This document shows, piece after piece, positions 35,229 to 44,877 of a stretch of DNA of 64,000 nt (the first letter of the stretch is position 1; each line of letters opens with the position of its first letter). This stretch comes from JASHPR01 sp963749145 (GTDB lineage Bacteria; Actinomycetota; Actinomycetes; Streptosporangiales; Streptosporangiaceae): assembly GCA_963749145.1 (NCBI GenBank), contig CAVVLN010000006.1:62001-126000 (forward strand). Reading direction: 5' to 3'. The notes under the pieces are model-generated. The model searched no databases, had not been told where the DNA came from, and saw only the letters and a program-made list of their open reading frames with translations. A program made the position numbers and the translations under genes.

Positions 35229-36302
35229 ATGACCAAGGACGCCAGCTTCAAGAAGGTTGTCCGGCGCCACGCCGAGGAGACTGGGCAGCGCTACACCGAA
35301 GCGCTGACGGATCTCAAGGGACTCGGTGCGCGAATGCACCACGAGCCAGTTCCTGAGCGGCTACTCGCTCATCTCCGGGATCGCCACGGCATTGGCCCGG
35401 TCGCGGCGACGAAGCTCAGTGTGCACAAGACCTACGTGTTCCGCGTCGACCGCAAGGACGGCAGCACGTGGGTCGCCCGCGCGTTCCCCCCCGCTCGGCC
35501 GCGTGCCGGTGTTGAAGGCGACGCCGCAATCCTCAGATTCCTGGAGCGGCAGGACTATCCCGCGGAGCGCCTGGCGGTCGACGATGCGGTATCTGACTTC
35601 GATGGCAGCGCGGTCCTCGTGACGCGGTTCGTTGAAGGCGTCCAGCTCCCCGACGGTGCCGCGAAGTTCGCCATGATGGGTGAGCTGCTCGGACGACTAC
35701 ACGCGCTGCCGTACGACGATACCGTCGGCCGCCCGGGTGGAGCGAGTGGTGAGGACCCGAGCCGTGAGGGCACGCCGCGTCAGGACCTGCTGGCGGCCCT
35801 GTCGTTTCTCGACGCCGTCGACGCGTTGGTCGCGGCCGCCGAGCGCGAGAGATTCGAGCAGCTCCGCGACCAGGTGCGCTCGGCCGACGACGGTCACGGC
35901 CTTCCCGAGGGCTTGCTCCACGGAAACCTCCTGCACGCCCCCGATCACGCCGTCCTGAGCGAACAAGGGCCAGTCGCGATCAACTGGAAGGCGTCCGGGC
36001 GCGGACCGCGCCTCGCCGACTTCGCCTACCTGATCTGGGGCACGGGTTCGTGGAACCCACGTCGGCCGAACCAGGAGTGGATCGACGCTGCCGTCAACGC
36101 CTACCGCCGGTATGTCGAGCCGACCGACGACGAACTCGACCGGCTCGAGGCGGTCATGTATATCCGGACGCTCTACCTCGCCTGTTTCGCCTACCGACGC
36201 GCCCTCACCAACGGCTCGACATTCAACGAGTGGGGCTTCATCGAACCACCTGAGTACTTCAGCTCCACCGCAGCGGCAGTCCGAGCCGCGTTCCGCCGGT
36301 AG
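35229..36302 (+). CDS. APH-like phosphotransferase, catalytic residues substituted
   Basis: The ATG at 35229 has GGGGAG eight bases upstream. The 357-residue protein begins with a short basic module (TKDASFKKVVRRHAEETGQR) that I recall on other actinobacterial proteins. An aminoglycoside-phosphotransferase/choline-kinase fold follows: HKTYVFRVDRKDGSTWVARA, RFVEGVQLPDG and LLHGNLLHAP, then VAINWKASGRGPRLADFAYL. In active enzymes the catalytic loop reads HGDxxxxN and the metal site IDW. Both aspartates are Asn here, so it may be a pseudokinase. Local base composition is less GC-rich than its neighbours. Confidence 0.75.
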   Translation: MTKDASFKKVVRRHAEETGQRYTEALTDLKGLGARMHHEPVPERLLAHLRDRHGIGPVAATKLSVHKTYVFRVDRKDGSTWVARAFPPARPRAGVEGDAAILRFLERQDYPAERLAVDDAVSDFDGSAVLVTRFVEGVQLPDGAAKFAMMGELLGRLHALPYDDTVGRPGGASGEDPSREGTPRQDLLAALSFLDAVDALVAAAERERFEQLRDQVRSADDGHGLPEGLLHGNLLHAPDHAVLSEQGPVAINWKASGRGPRLADFAYLIWGTGSWNPRRPNQEWIDAAVNAYRRYVEPTDDELDRLEAVMYIRTLYLACFAYRRALTNGSTFNEWGFIEPPEYFSSTAAAVRAAFRR

Positions 36303-36304
36303 GT

Positions 36305-36526
36305 CGTCGGTGCGGCAAGCCCGTTCCGCTGCTCGTGTTGCGTGCCGACCCAGACGAACGCGAGGCGTTGCTGTCCGTTGGCCACCCGTTCTTCGCCTCG
36401 CGGGCCGGCCGTGACCGCATCGTGGTTGTGCTCACCGACGACGCGGACTGGAAGGAGATCCGCGAGCTCGTGACCGAGAGCTACCGGATCCTCGCGCCGA
36501 AGAAGCTCACCGCACTGCTCGACTAG
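36305..36526 (+). pseudogene. C-terminal fragment of a MmcQ/YjbR-family protein
   Basis: The frame gives KPVPLLVLRADPDEREALLS and ends with DDADWKEIRELVTESYRILA before a TAG near 36526. This matches the last 65 or so residues of YjbR-like proteins, which are about 115-125 residues when complete. The N-terminal half, including the conserved LPxxxE region, is missing. It begins immediately after the stop of the APH-like gene and has no start signal of its own. Confidence 0.65.
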
Positions 36527-36567
36527 CACACGCTGCCCTTGCGGCAGAGTGCCTGTTCAGCGGCGGG

Positions 36568-36618
36568 GGCTCGGGAATTTGAACCCCGGATGGGCGCGAA
36601 CCCAAACCGCATTAGCAG
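36568..36618 (-). repeat. Displaced 3' half of tRNA-Ser(GCU), att-like direct repeat
   Basis: These 51 bases match 37825-37875 of the intact tRNA-Ser(GCU) gene at 50 of 51 positions. The match runs from the anticodon loop through the variable arm and T-arm into the acceptor stem. The sequence diverges abruptly at the anticodon loop, the usual crossover point of tyrosine integrases. It is not a complete tRNA. It fits the far end of a mobile element that integrated into the tRNA. Confidence 0.8.
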
Positions 36619-36739
36619 CTCGGGACGCAGCCGGTCGGATTGGTTCAAGCTGGACCAACTCCGTTGGCCGCTCCGCTCTGGACAACACCGCACGGCGGTG
36701 AACTGCAACCCAAACCGCAACCCAGCAGCGGCTTCGCTC

Positions 36740-36755
36740 ACCTTCTGATCCGTAG
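36740..36755 (+). repeat. 16-bp direct repeat, first copy
   Basis: ACCTTCTGATCCGTAG at 36740-36755 recurs exactly at 37353-37368, inside the interval bounded by the two tRNA-Ser(GCU) half-copies. Its reverse complement resembles a tRNA-Arg(ACG) anticodon arm (ctACGgatcag), a frequent integration target. Confidence 0.6.
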
Positions 36756-36879
36756 ATTCCAGTGTGGGCGTCCGGACCCGTTCAGATCGGTTCGTGACCT
36801 CCGTTTGATCACGAGCAGGATCGTCGCGAAACGACCGGGCCGTCCTTCTCGCACCGGGTTTGGATCTGGGGCAGAGCGG

Positions 36880-37182
36880 CTAGTGAACAACCCGATGAAC
36901 TTCGGTTATCGACACCTCGGGCTCGCCTGCTTGTGACAGGTCGATGCCGTGTGCCGCGGCAACCTTTGCCGTGGCTGGCTGCAGGGTTGACTCCGCGAAT
37001 GTCTGGAAGGCCTCAGCCGACTCCCACACATCGACGCCGTGAGCGCGACCGTCCTTCTCGTAGTGGACATGCGAGATCGCGCCAGCTGGCAGACGGGTGT
37101 CGACGTTCATCTCGTCTGTGACGGCGTCAAGTACCTCGACCGTGACAGCGACCGGGAAAACTACCTCAACAAGGACGGCCAC
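36880..37182 (-). CDS. Small hypothetical protein, ABM-like fold suggested
   Basis: The GTG at 37182 has GGGAG six bases upstream. The 100-residue product starts VEVVFPVAVTVEVLDAVTDE and contains HGVDVWESAEAFQTFAESTL. This pattern resembles dimeric alpha/beta-barrel proteins of the antibiotic-biosynthesis-monooxygenase type. No signal or membrane segment is present. It lies between the two tRNA-Ser half-copies, so it may be cargo of the lost element. Confidence 0.6.
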   Translation of the reverse strand: MAVLVEVVFPVAVTVEVLDAVTDEMNVDTRLPAGAISHVHYEKDGRAHGVDVWESAEAFQTFAESTLQPATAKVAAAHGIDLSQAGEPEVSITEVHRVVH

Positions 37183-37530
37183 GACTTGCTCCCCCCCGGG
37201 AACGGGAACGCAGCGTGCCCGGCGAGGACCGGCCGCCGCGTTCCCTTGGCCGCCGCCCGTTGCGACGGCTCGGTAAGGCCACAGTAGCGAGGCGACGGCT
37301 CGATAACCAGCGCGTGCGCCGACTCACTTTGAAGGCATCCGCCGACGATCTGACCTTCTGATCCGTAGTCCTGGGCACTTGGAACCCTCGACGGCTCCCG
37401 TGGAGGGCTGATACTCCCGCACCGGGCGGGGGCCGCCCTCCGACCCGCGGATTAAGAGACAGGAGCGCCTAGTGTTGAAGGCGTCCGGTGGCGTCCGTGC
37501 AGTCCGCGCGAGCAGGGTTGTTGAGCTGGG
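37183..37530. other. Intergenic region within the scar
   Basis: This 348-base stretch contains the second copy of the 16-bp direct repeat (37353-37368). No gene is recognised. Short frames lack start signals. Confidence 0.45.
37353..37368 (+). repeat. 16-bp direct repeat, second copy
   Basis: This is an exact copy of 36740-36755, 613 bases away. See the first copy. Confidence 0.6.
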
Positions 37531-37695
37531 TCAGTCCCGGCGAGGATCGAAGCCCACCCCAGCCAGCGCGGCAGGACGCCGCTGCCGATCACCAGCAGGC
37601 CCGCCGCGAAGACAAAGAGGCTGCCGAACACGTCCCCGACGCTGTCCAAGCCATAGGTCATCAGGTACAGCGTGTAGGACACGCCCTGATCGTGA
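37531..37695 (-). pseudogene. Fragment of a multi-span membrane protein (DUF4386-like)
   Basis: The - strand frame reads GVSYTLYLMTYGLDSVGDVF, then GSLFVFAAGLLVIGSGVLPR and WLGWASILAGT. It ends abruptly in unrelated sequence on both sides. The LPRWLGW motif after a membrane helix is typical of DUF4386-type membrane proteins, which are over 200 residues. No start codon with a ribosome site exists. It is another truncated gene in the scar next to tRNA-Ser(GCU). Confidence 0.6.
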
Positions 37696-37820
37696 TGGAC
37701 CAGGCGCTGTGAGGCCCGGGATGAAGGCAACTGGGATCCGGCAACTGCAACCCAAACTGCAACCTTCGGCCCTTCGGCCGGTCCCCTCCCCGGAGCGTTC
37801 AGGGAGGGGGCCGTGACCTG

Positions 37821-37909
37821 CGGAGGCTCGGGGATTTGAACCCCGGATGGGCGCGAACCCAAACCGCATTAGCAGTGCGGCGCCATAGACCGGACTAGGC
37901 GAAGCCTCC
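37821..37909 (-). tRNA. tRNA-Ser (GCU)
   Basis: On the - strand the 89 bases fold as a class II tRNA. The acceptor is GGAGGCT with AGCCTCC and a G discriminator. The anticodon arm is ccgcactGCTaatgcgg, the variable arm is long, and the T-arm contains GGGGTTCAAATCCCC. The anticodon GCU reads AGC and AGU. Its 3' half is duplicated at 36568-36618, so it has probably served as an integration site. Confidence 0.95.
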
Positions 37910-38042
37910 CGACAACCCGGTGGGTTCGCCCTAGGGTACCGGTAGCGTCCGAGGGCCAGCAAAGCAGTTGCCTCATCGGATCCCGGATCCCGGATCCCAG
38001 CGCGGGCGGGCCGCCCGGCGGGCCGCGGCCCGCCGGCACGGC

Positions 38043-39686
<1,644 letters not shown>

Positions 39687-39830
39687 TGGCTACCTCCTCA
39701 GTGCCTGCCCGGCGGCTACCCCCGCCCGGATGGCCGCAACATCCTTGGGGTGGATAGTGCCATGCTCGCGGCGAAACGTCACTCCCCGCGATCACCGGGC
39801 TAACGCGGTCAGCCGGGACCGGGCCACGGC

Positions 39831-40484
39831 TCACTCGGACTGAAGCTCGGCATCGATGCGCAGCTTGGCCACGGCCCGCGAGACCGTGCTCTTGACGGTC
39901 CCGAGGCTCACCCCGAGGACGTCGGCCACCTCGGCCTCGGTCATGTCCTCGAAGTAGCGCAGCACCACCGCCGCGCGCATCCGCTGCGGCAGGCGGTCCA
40001 CCGCCCGCCGGAGCGTGTCCTGCAGGTCACTGGTGCCCGAGTGGTCGGCGACGGCCCGGTCGGGGATCTCGTCGGTCGGGTATTCCTCCAGCCGACGGCG
40101 GCGCCACCAGGAAATGTGGGTGTTCACCATGGCCCGGCGGACGTACCCGTCCACCGCGTTCCGGTCCTCGATCCGGTCCCAGGCCAGGTAGGTCTTGGCC
40201 AGCGCGGCCTGGACCAGGTCCTCGGCATCGGCGCGGTTGCCGGTGAGCAGGTAGGCGGTCCGCAGCAGCGATCGGCTGCGCGCGGTCACGTAGTCGCGGA
40301 AGCTGGGATCGTCGAAGCCCGGCCGTCCGTCCCGCGCGGCAGGCACCGGGGCCTGCGCGTGCTGGCGCGGACCAGCATCGGCCACGCCGCGCTCGTTCTG
40401 GTCACCGCCTGCGGCGCCCCGCGCTGCCTGCCTGGCCGATTCCGGGCACGCTTCCGCCGCGATGTGATCGCCCCCGACGCTCAC
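39831..40484 (-). CDS. SigE-family RNA polymerase sigma factor (ECF)
   Basis: The 217-residue protein has an N-terminal extension of about 60 residues. Region 2 follows (SRSLLRTAYLLTGNRADAED, AYLAWDRIEDRNAVDGYVRR), then region 4 (LPQRMRAAVVLRYFEDMTEA and VLGVSLGTVKSTVSRAVAKL). This fits the actinobacterial SigE-like group (SigE70). No anti-sigma gene is evident next to it. It starts at GTG with a poor ribosome site. It is divergent from the hairpin array and the Cys-rich/MauE-like gene pair, so it may control them. Confidence 0.9.
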   Translation of the reverse strand: MSVGGDHIAAEACPESARQAARGAAGGDQNERGVADAGPRQHAQAPVPAARDGRPGFDDPSFRDYVTARSRSLLRTAYLLTGNRADAEDLVQAALAKTYLAWDRIEDRNAVDGYVRRAMVNTHISWWRRRRLEEYPTDEIPDRAVADHSGTSDLQDTLRRAVDRLPQRMRAAVVLRYFEDMTEAEVADVLGVSLGTVKSTVSRAVAKLRIDAELQSE

Positions 40485-40699
40485 GTACCAACGGTACCGA
40501 GCCCGCCGGGTTAACGGGCCACTACCCCTTGTAACGGCGAGTCGGGCCGGCGGCTATAACTTGTTAGGACAGCAGGCCGGCGTCGCCGTACCGGCATATA
40601 TGTATGACCTAGGGCAGGAAAAGGTTGGAACCGCTTGACGCAGGCTGGCCAGGTCAGCAAGGTCATGATGGCTGGGCTGGTGACCCAGCGGGGGATGGC

Positions 40700-40970
40700 G
40701 CCGGGCCGGACGCCCGGCGGAGCGTGACGGCCGGGCGCGTTAGGCCCGGCGGGGTGATATTCGCCGGGCGCGTCAGCCCGGCGGGAGGCACGGCCGGGCA
40801 GCACGCCCGGCGGGGAGGCACGGCCGGGCGCGTCAGGCCCGGCGGGGAGGCACGGCCGGGCAGCACGCCCGGCGGGGAGGCACGGCCGGGCGCGTCAGGC
40901 CCGGCGGGGAGGACACGACGCCGGGCCGGTAGCCCGGCACCAGGCATGGGGCCGGGCCGGCAGGCCCGGC
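40700..40970. repeat. Array of nine GCCGGGC/GCCCGGC hairpins, about 31-bp period
   Basis: Nine inverted repeats, each with perfect 7-bp arms and a 5-7 base loop, start at 40700, 40730, 40763, 40793, 40823, 40855, 40885, 40920 and 40951. Starts are 30-35 bases apart, close to three helical turns. Loops alternate among a few types (agcac, gcgtcag, cggta and relatives). Several spacers are identical (ggggaggcacg). The array ends 12 bases before the ATG at 40983, so it lies in the leader or promoter of that gene. It is not a CRISPR array. Confidence 0.9.
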
Positions 40971-40982
40971 CGGGGAGGGCCG

Positions 40983-42020
40983 ATGCTGGAGGTTCGCCGG
41001 GATCACCGGTGCTGCGATCGCTTTGCCGGAACCGCGACCGCCGTGCGCACATCGCGCCGGCGGATGCTGAAGGCCGCCGTGTTTGCGCCGCGGGATGGCC
41101 TGGCCGATCCGGCGGCGGATCCCGCGGCGGCCGGACTGCCCGCCGCGGGGCTGCTGCCGCGAGCCGTCAGCGGCACCGTGCAGGACGTGAGCCCGCACGT
41201 GCTCGTGATCGGGAACGGCGTCAGCGAGACGCGGATCACGCTGACGTCCGCGGCCACCGCCTGGCGCGGCGGCCCCCTGGACCCGGCCGCCGTGCAGCCG
41301 GGTGACCAGGCCGTCGTCCGGCTGCACCGCTCCAAGCGCGGGGTCGCCGACCGGATCTGGGCCAACATCGGCCGGGTGACGGGCATCATCGTCGAACGTG
41401 ACGCCGATGGCCTGCTCGTCGACGAGGGCAAGACCAAGCCGCGCCAGTTAGTAAGGATCCCCGGCCGGTCGGCGGGCCGGATCCGGGTCCGCTTCCCCAA
41501 CCTGGAACCCGGGTTCCTCATCGACGTCATCGGGCTCAGGCGGCCCGAGGGGCTGGAGGCGCGGATCCCGGGAACATCCCAGCCGGCCTACCCCGTCGGC
41601 CGGCTGCCCGCGCCGCCGATGATTTCCGGGCACCCGCCCAGCGCGATCAGTGGGTCGGCCACCTGGCACGAGCCGTTCGAGGAGCCGCCCGGGCTACTCG
41701 GCGTCTCCTACCCGGCGCTCGACCCCGAGGCCGGGTGTGCCGAGGATCCGGTTGGCGGCGAGGCCGCGCCCCGGTTCGTCCGGCTGCCCTACCTCGCGAT
41801 CGGCAGCCTGCTGCAGATCCGCAACGACTGCACCGGAAGTTCCTGCCTGCTGCCGGTAACCGGGTGCGCCGCCATCGCCCGGCTGTTCAACGACCGCTGC
41901 GTCACGTGCGGCACCTCGCCGCGCGGGCGCGTCGCCGACCTCACGCTGGCCAGCTTCATCGCGCTCGGCGGTGAACTGGACCGGGGCTGCTTCAACGCGA
42001 CGGTCACGATCGGGCGGTGA
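40983..42020 (+). CDS. Cys-rich conserved hypothetical protein
   Basis: The ATG at 40983 follows GGGGAGGG closely. An in-frame ATG at 41064 is an alternative. The 345-residue protein has a beta-rich middle (SGTVQDVSPHVLVIGNGVSE, RVTGIIVERDADGLLVDEGK). A C-terminal region holds several cysteines in pairs: DCTGSSC, GCAA, DRCVTCG and RGC. No clear signal peptide is visible. I do not recognise the family. Its stop overlaps the next start (GTGA), so it is translationally coupled to the MauE/DoxX-like membrane gene. A redox or metal-related role is inferred from that and the cysteines. Confidence 0.65.
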   Translation: MLEVRRDHRCCDRFAGTATAVRTSRRRMLKAAVFAPRDGLADPAADPAAAGLPAAGLLPRAVSGTVQDVSPHVLVIGNGVSETRITLTSAATAWRGGPLDPAAVQPGDQAVVRLHRSKRGVADRIWANIGRVTGIIVERDADGLLVDEGKTKPRQLVRIPGRSAGRIRVRFPNLEPGFLIDVIGLRRPEGLEARIPGTSQPAYPVGRLPAPPMISGHPPSAISGSATWHEPFEEPPGLLGVSYPALDPEAGCAEDPVGGEAAPRFVRLPYLAIGSLLQIRNDCTGSSCLLPVTGCAAIARLFNDRCVTCGTSPRGRVADLTLASFIALGGELDRGCFNATVTIGR

Positions 42021-43458
42021 CGATGCTGACCCATGCGTTGATCGAGATCCGGGAGGCGCAGGTCCCGCTGCTTTCGGCCATGCTCCTGGCCGGGTGCGCG
42101 GCCAAGGCCGGGCGGGTGCTCCGCGTGGGCTCGGTGGACGCCGGGCTCGGCCCCACGGCGCTCTTCCCCTTGCGCCTGCGGCGCCGGGGGGCCCTGGCGT
42201 TGTGCGCCATCGAGTTCGTCTGCGGCAGCGCGCTGATCATCACCGCTGGCCGGCTCGGCCGGGGCGACATCGCGAACACCGTGCGCCTCGCCACCGCGCT
42301 GCTGTTCCTCGTCGCCACCTGCGCCCTGATCGAGTTGCGGGCCAACCATCCCGACGCGGGGTGCGGCTGTTTCGGCGAGCTCAGCCGTACTCCGGTCAGC
42401 GGGCGCACGCTCGCCCGGTCGGCGTTCCTCTCCGCCGTCGCGCTGGCCACCATCGGGCTGCCGCCGCTGCAGGCGCCGCACCCCGGTGTCGACGCGGCGC
42501 GGCTGCTGGGGATCTTCGCGGTCGAGTTCGTGGTGATCGCCGCGCTGTCACCGGAACTGGGCGAGGCCCTGGTCCGGCTGGGCTACTCCGAACCCTGCGA
42601 GCTGCGCAGGCTGCCCGCGGTCCGGACGCTGGCCGCGCTGCGCCGCAGCGCGCAGTGGCGCCGGCGCTCCGGCCTGATCACCGAAGAGGTGCCCGTCGAC
42701 ATGTGGCGGGAGCTCTGCTGGAGATACGTGGTGTTCCCGGCTCGCCTGGGCGCGCGGGACGCCGAGATCGTGTTCGCGGTCTACCTGCGCCCGCACCGCC
42801 CGGCGATCCACGCGGCATTGGTCGACTCGGCCACGGGTGACGTGCTGACCTGGCCCGCGGCGCCGGCCCGGAGCGGTGTGGCGGGCTGGCTGGCCCGCGT
42901 CGCCGGCCGCTGGCCGGGTCCGGCAGAGTCCTCGGGCTGCGCCGCCGGCGGGCGGCCGGGCCGGGCCTGGCCGGCGGCCCCGGTCACCCCGGCCAGGCGA
43001 GCCGCCCCGGTCCCGCCGCGTATCCCGCGCGGCCCGCGCACCCCGCCGGTGCCGCCCATCCCGGCCACTCCGCGCACCGCGCTCACCCCGCGCACGCCTC
43101 GTACCCCGAGCGTGCCGAGCATCCGGCGCACGCCGAGCGTCCCGCGCACGCCGAGCGTCCCGCGCCCGCCGGGCACCCCGGGCGGTCCGGGTACCCCGGG
43201 CTCGCCGGGCCGCCGGCCGATGACCCCGGCCACGACCCCGGGCCCGACCCCGGCCGCGCCCCGGACCCGCTCCGCATCCCGGCCGGGGTGCTCGCCGCCC
43301 CGACCGACCCCGGGCACGGCATCCCGGTCTTCCGGGTGCCGCCCTACGGCGCGGCCGACGACCGCGGCCCGGATGATGCCCGGCCGCCCGGCCTGCGCCG
43401 GGCGCCGGATGCGCCGCGCACCCCGCCCGGCGATCTGCCGCTTTCTAGCGATCTCTAG
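42017..43458 (+). CDS. MauE/DoxX-like membrane protein with His/Pro-rich tail, frame change inside
   Basis: The GTG at 42017 overlaps the upstream stop by four bases. The first 180 residues hold four or five membrane helices and CGCFGELSRTPVSGRT, typical of MauE/DoxX-type redox-associated proteins. A soluble region continues to about residue 305. Near 42.93-42.97 kb the convincing frame changes. The new frame carries repeats such as AHPAHASYPERAEHPAHAER and ends GIPVFRVPPYGAADDRG...LPLSSDL with TAG at 43456-43458. The original frame runs past this into the next gene and looks like noise. The frame change lies in a G/C run and may be an error. Confidence 0.65.
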
Positions 43459-43502
43459 CCAGGGCCCTAGACAGCCCAAGAGTCCGGCAGAGGCGGTCCG
43501 GG

Positions 43503-44684
43503 TCAGGCCGGCTGGGCCCGGAGGAAGCGGCCGAAGTGCGGCACGGTAAAGGCGATCAGGCCGCGCTCCGAGCTGTAGATCAGGCCCTTCTTGATCAGGC
43601 TGTCCCGCGCCGGGGAAACGCTGGACGGCTTGCGGCCCAGTTCCTCGGCCACCTGCGCGGTCGGCACCGGCTCGTCGCCCAGCAGCGCCATCGCCCGCAT
43701 GTACTCGCGCTCCGCCGGGGTGGCGCGTTCGTACCTGCTGCCGAAGAACCCGACCGCGAGCTCACTGGCGGCCACCGGGCCCGCCACGCCGACGTCGGCC
43801 GCCGTGACCGGGCTCGCCGCGGCCACGTCCCAGGTCACCTTGCCGTAGGCCTGCACGAAGTACGGGTAGCCGTCGGCCGCCTGGTACAGCGCGTCCAGCG
43901 CGGCCTGCTCGAAGTCCGCGCCCTCGCGGCGGGCCGGGGCGAGCAGCGCATAGTCGGCCGCCTCCCGGTCCAGCCGGTCGATCGGCACGTACCGGAACAG
44001 CCGCTCGGAGTAGCTCTTGCTCGCCGACAGCACCGACGGAAGGTGCGGCAGGCCAGCGCCGACCACGATCAGCGGGCCGCCGGTCTGCGACAGCTCGTGA
44101 CAAGCGGCGCACAGCGCCGAGATGTCGGCGGCCGGCACGTCCTGCATCTCGTCCACGAACAGCGCGATGCCGACGGACAGGTCGGCCGCCACCGACGCCG
44201 CGTCGGTGAGCAGTTCGGTGAGGTCGATTTCCAGGTCACCGGAGTCGGCCCGGCCCCGCACGGCCGGGACGTCGATGCCGAGCTGCGCGCCGTACGATCC
44301 CTTGGGCGCGGCCGGGTCGCGGATCGTGAACGCCTTGAGCACGCCCAGGAACTCATCGATCCGGTCGGGCGCGCGGTGCCGGGGCGCGAGCTCGCGGACG
44401 GCCATGTGCAGCGCCGCGGCGACCGGCCTCCTGATCGACTGGTCCGGCCGCGCCTCGATCTTGCCCGTTCCCCACAGCCGCTGCATCGCCATCGAGCGGA
44501 ACGCGTTCAGCAGCACCGTCTTGCCGACCCCGCGCAGCCCGGTGAGCACCATGCTCCGCTCGGGCCTGCCGCGGGCGACGCGCTCGAGCACGACCTCGAA
44601 CTGGGCGATCTCGCGATCGCGGCCGGCGAGTTCGGGCGGGCGCTGGCCTGCTCCCGGGGCGTAGGGGTTGCGAACCGGGTCCAC
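43503..44684 (-). CDS. AAA ATPase with C-terminal winged helix (STAND/archaeal-ATPase-like)
   Basis: The GTG at 44684 gives 393 residues. MVLTGLRGVGKTVLLNAFRS is Walker A (about 45-60), and ADLSVGIALFVDEMQDVP is Walker B (about 175-190). A sensor-like GGPLIVVGAGLPHLPSVLSA follows, then DGYPYFVQAYG. A winged helix closes the protein (YERATPAEREYMRAMALLGD, RKPSSVSPARDSLIKKGLI). The order matches ORC/archaeal-type ATPases and the core of signalling STAND proteins, which switch with ATP binding. No fused effector domain is visible, so the output is unknown. The ribosome site is weak. Confidence 0.78.
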   Translation of the reverse strand: MDPVRNPYAPGAGQRPPELAGRDREIAQFEVVLERVARGRPERSMVLTGLRGVGKTVLLNAFRSMAMQRLWGTGKIEARPDQSIRRPVAAALHMAVRELAPRHRAPDRIDEFLGVLKAFTIRDPAAPKGSYGAQLGIDVPAVRGRADSGDLEIDLTELLTDAASVAADLSVGIALFVDEMQDVPAADISALCAACHELSQTGGPLIVVGAGLPHLPSVLSASKSYSERLFRYVPIDRLDREAADYALLAPARREGADFEQAALDALYQAADGYPYFVQAYGKVTWDVAAASPVTAADVGVAGPVAASELAVGFFGSRYERATPAEREYMRAMALLGDEPVPTAQVAEELGRKPSSVSPARDSLIKKGLIYSSERGLIAFTVPHFGRFLRAQPA

Positions 44685-44877
44685 GCCATCGGAGCTTATT
44701 GCCTGATCTAGCGCGTTCCCTAGATTGGCGTAGAAAGCGCTGCCGGCGTGTCGCGCCGGCGAGCCCGCCGGGCCGCGCCGGAGACGGGGCCACTCGTCTT
44801 CAGCACGGCCCGGACGGACGTTCAGCACGCCGGGACGGCGCCGGCCCGGCCGGCGGCTCGCCTCGGCGCGGGCGGGC

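Noticed and set aside
34805..35251. 148-residue frame on the - strand upstream of the SDR gene
   Set aside because: It has no ribosome site or recognisable domain, and it overlaps the start of the APH-like gene. Its downstream 73-residue part is mentioned only as a possibility.
36568..36618. A second functional tRNA gene
   Set aside because: Only the 3' half is present. The D-arm and 5' acceptor strand are missing, and one T-stem pair is broken.
40700..40970. Reading the hairpin array as a CRISPR array
   Set aside because: The repeated unit is a 19-21 bp palindrome with 10-14 bp near-identical spacers. CRISPR spacers are longer and unique, and no cas genes are present.
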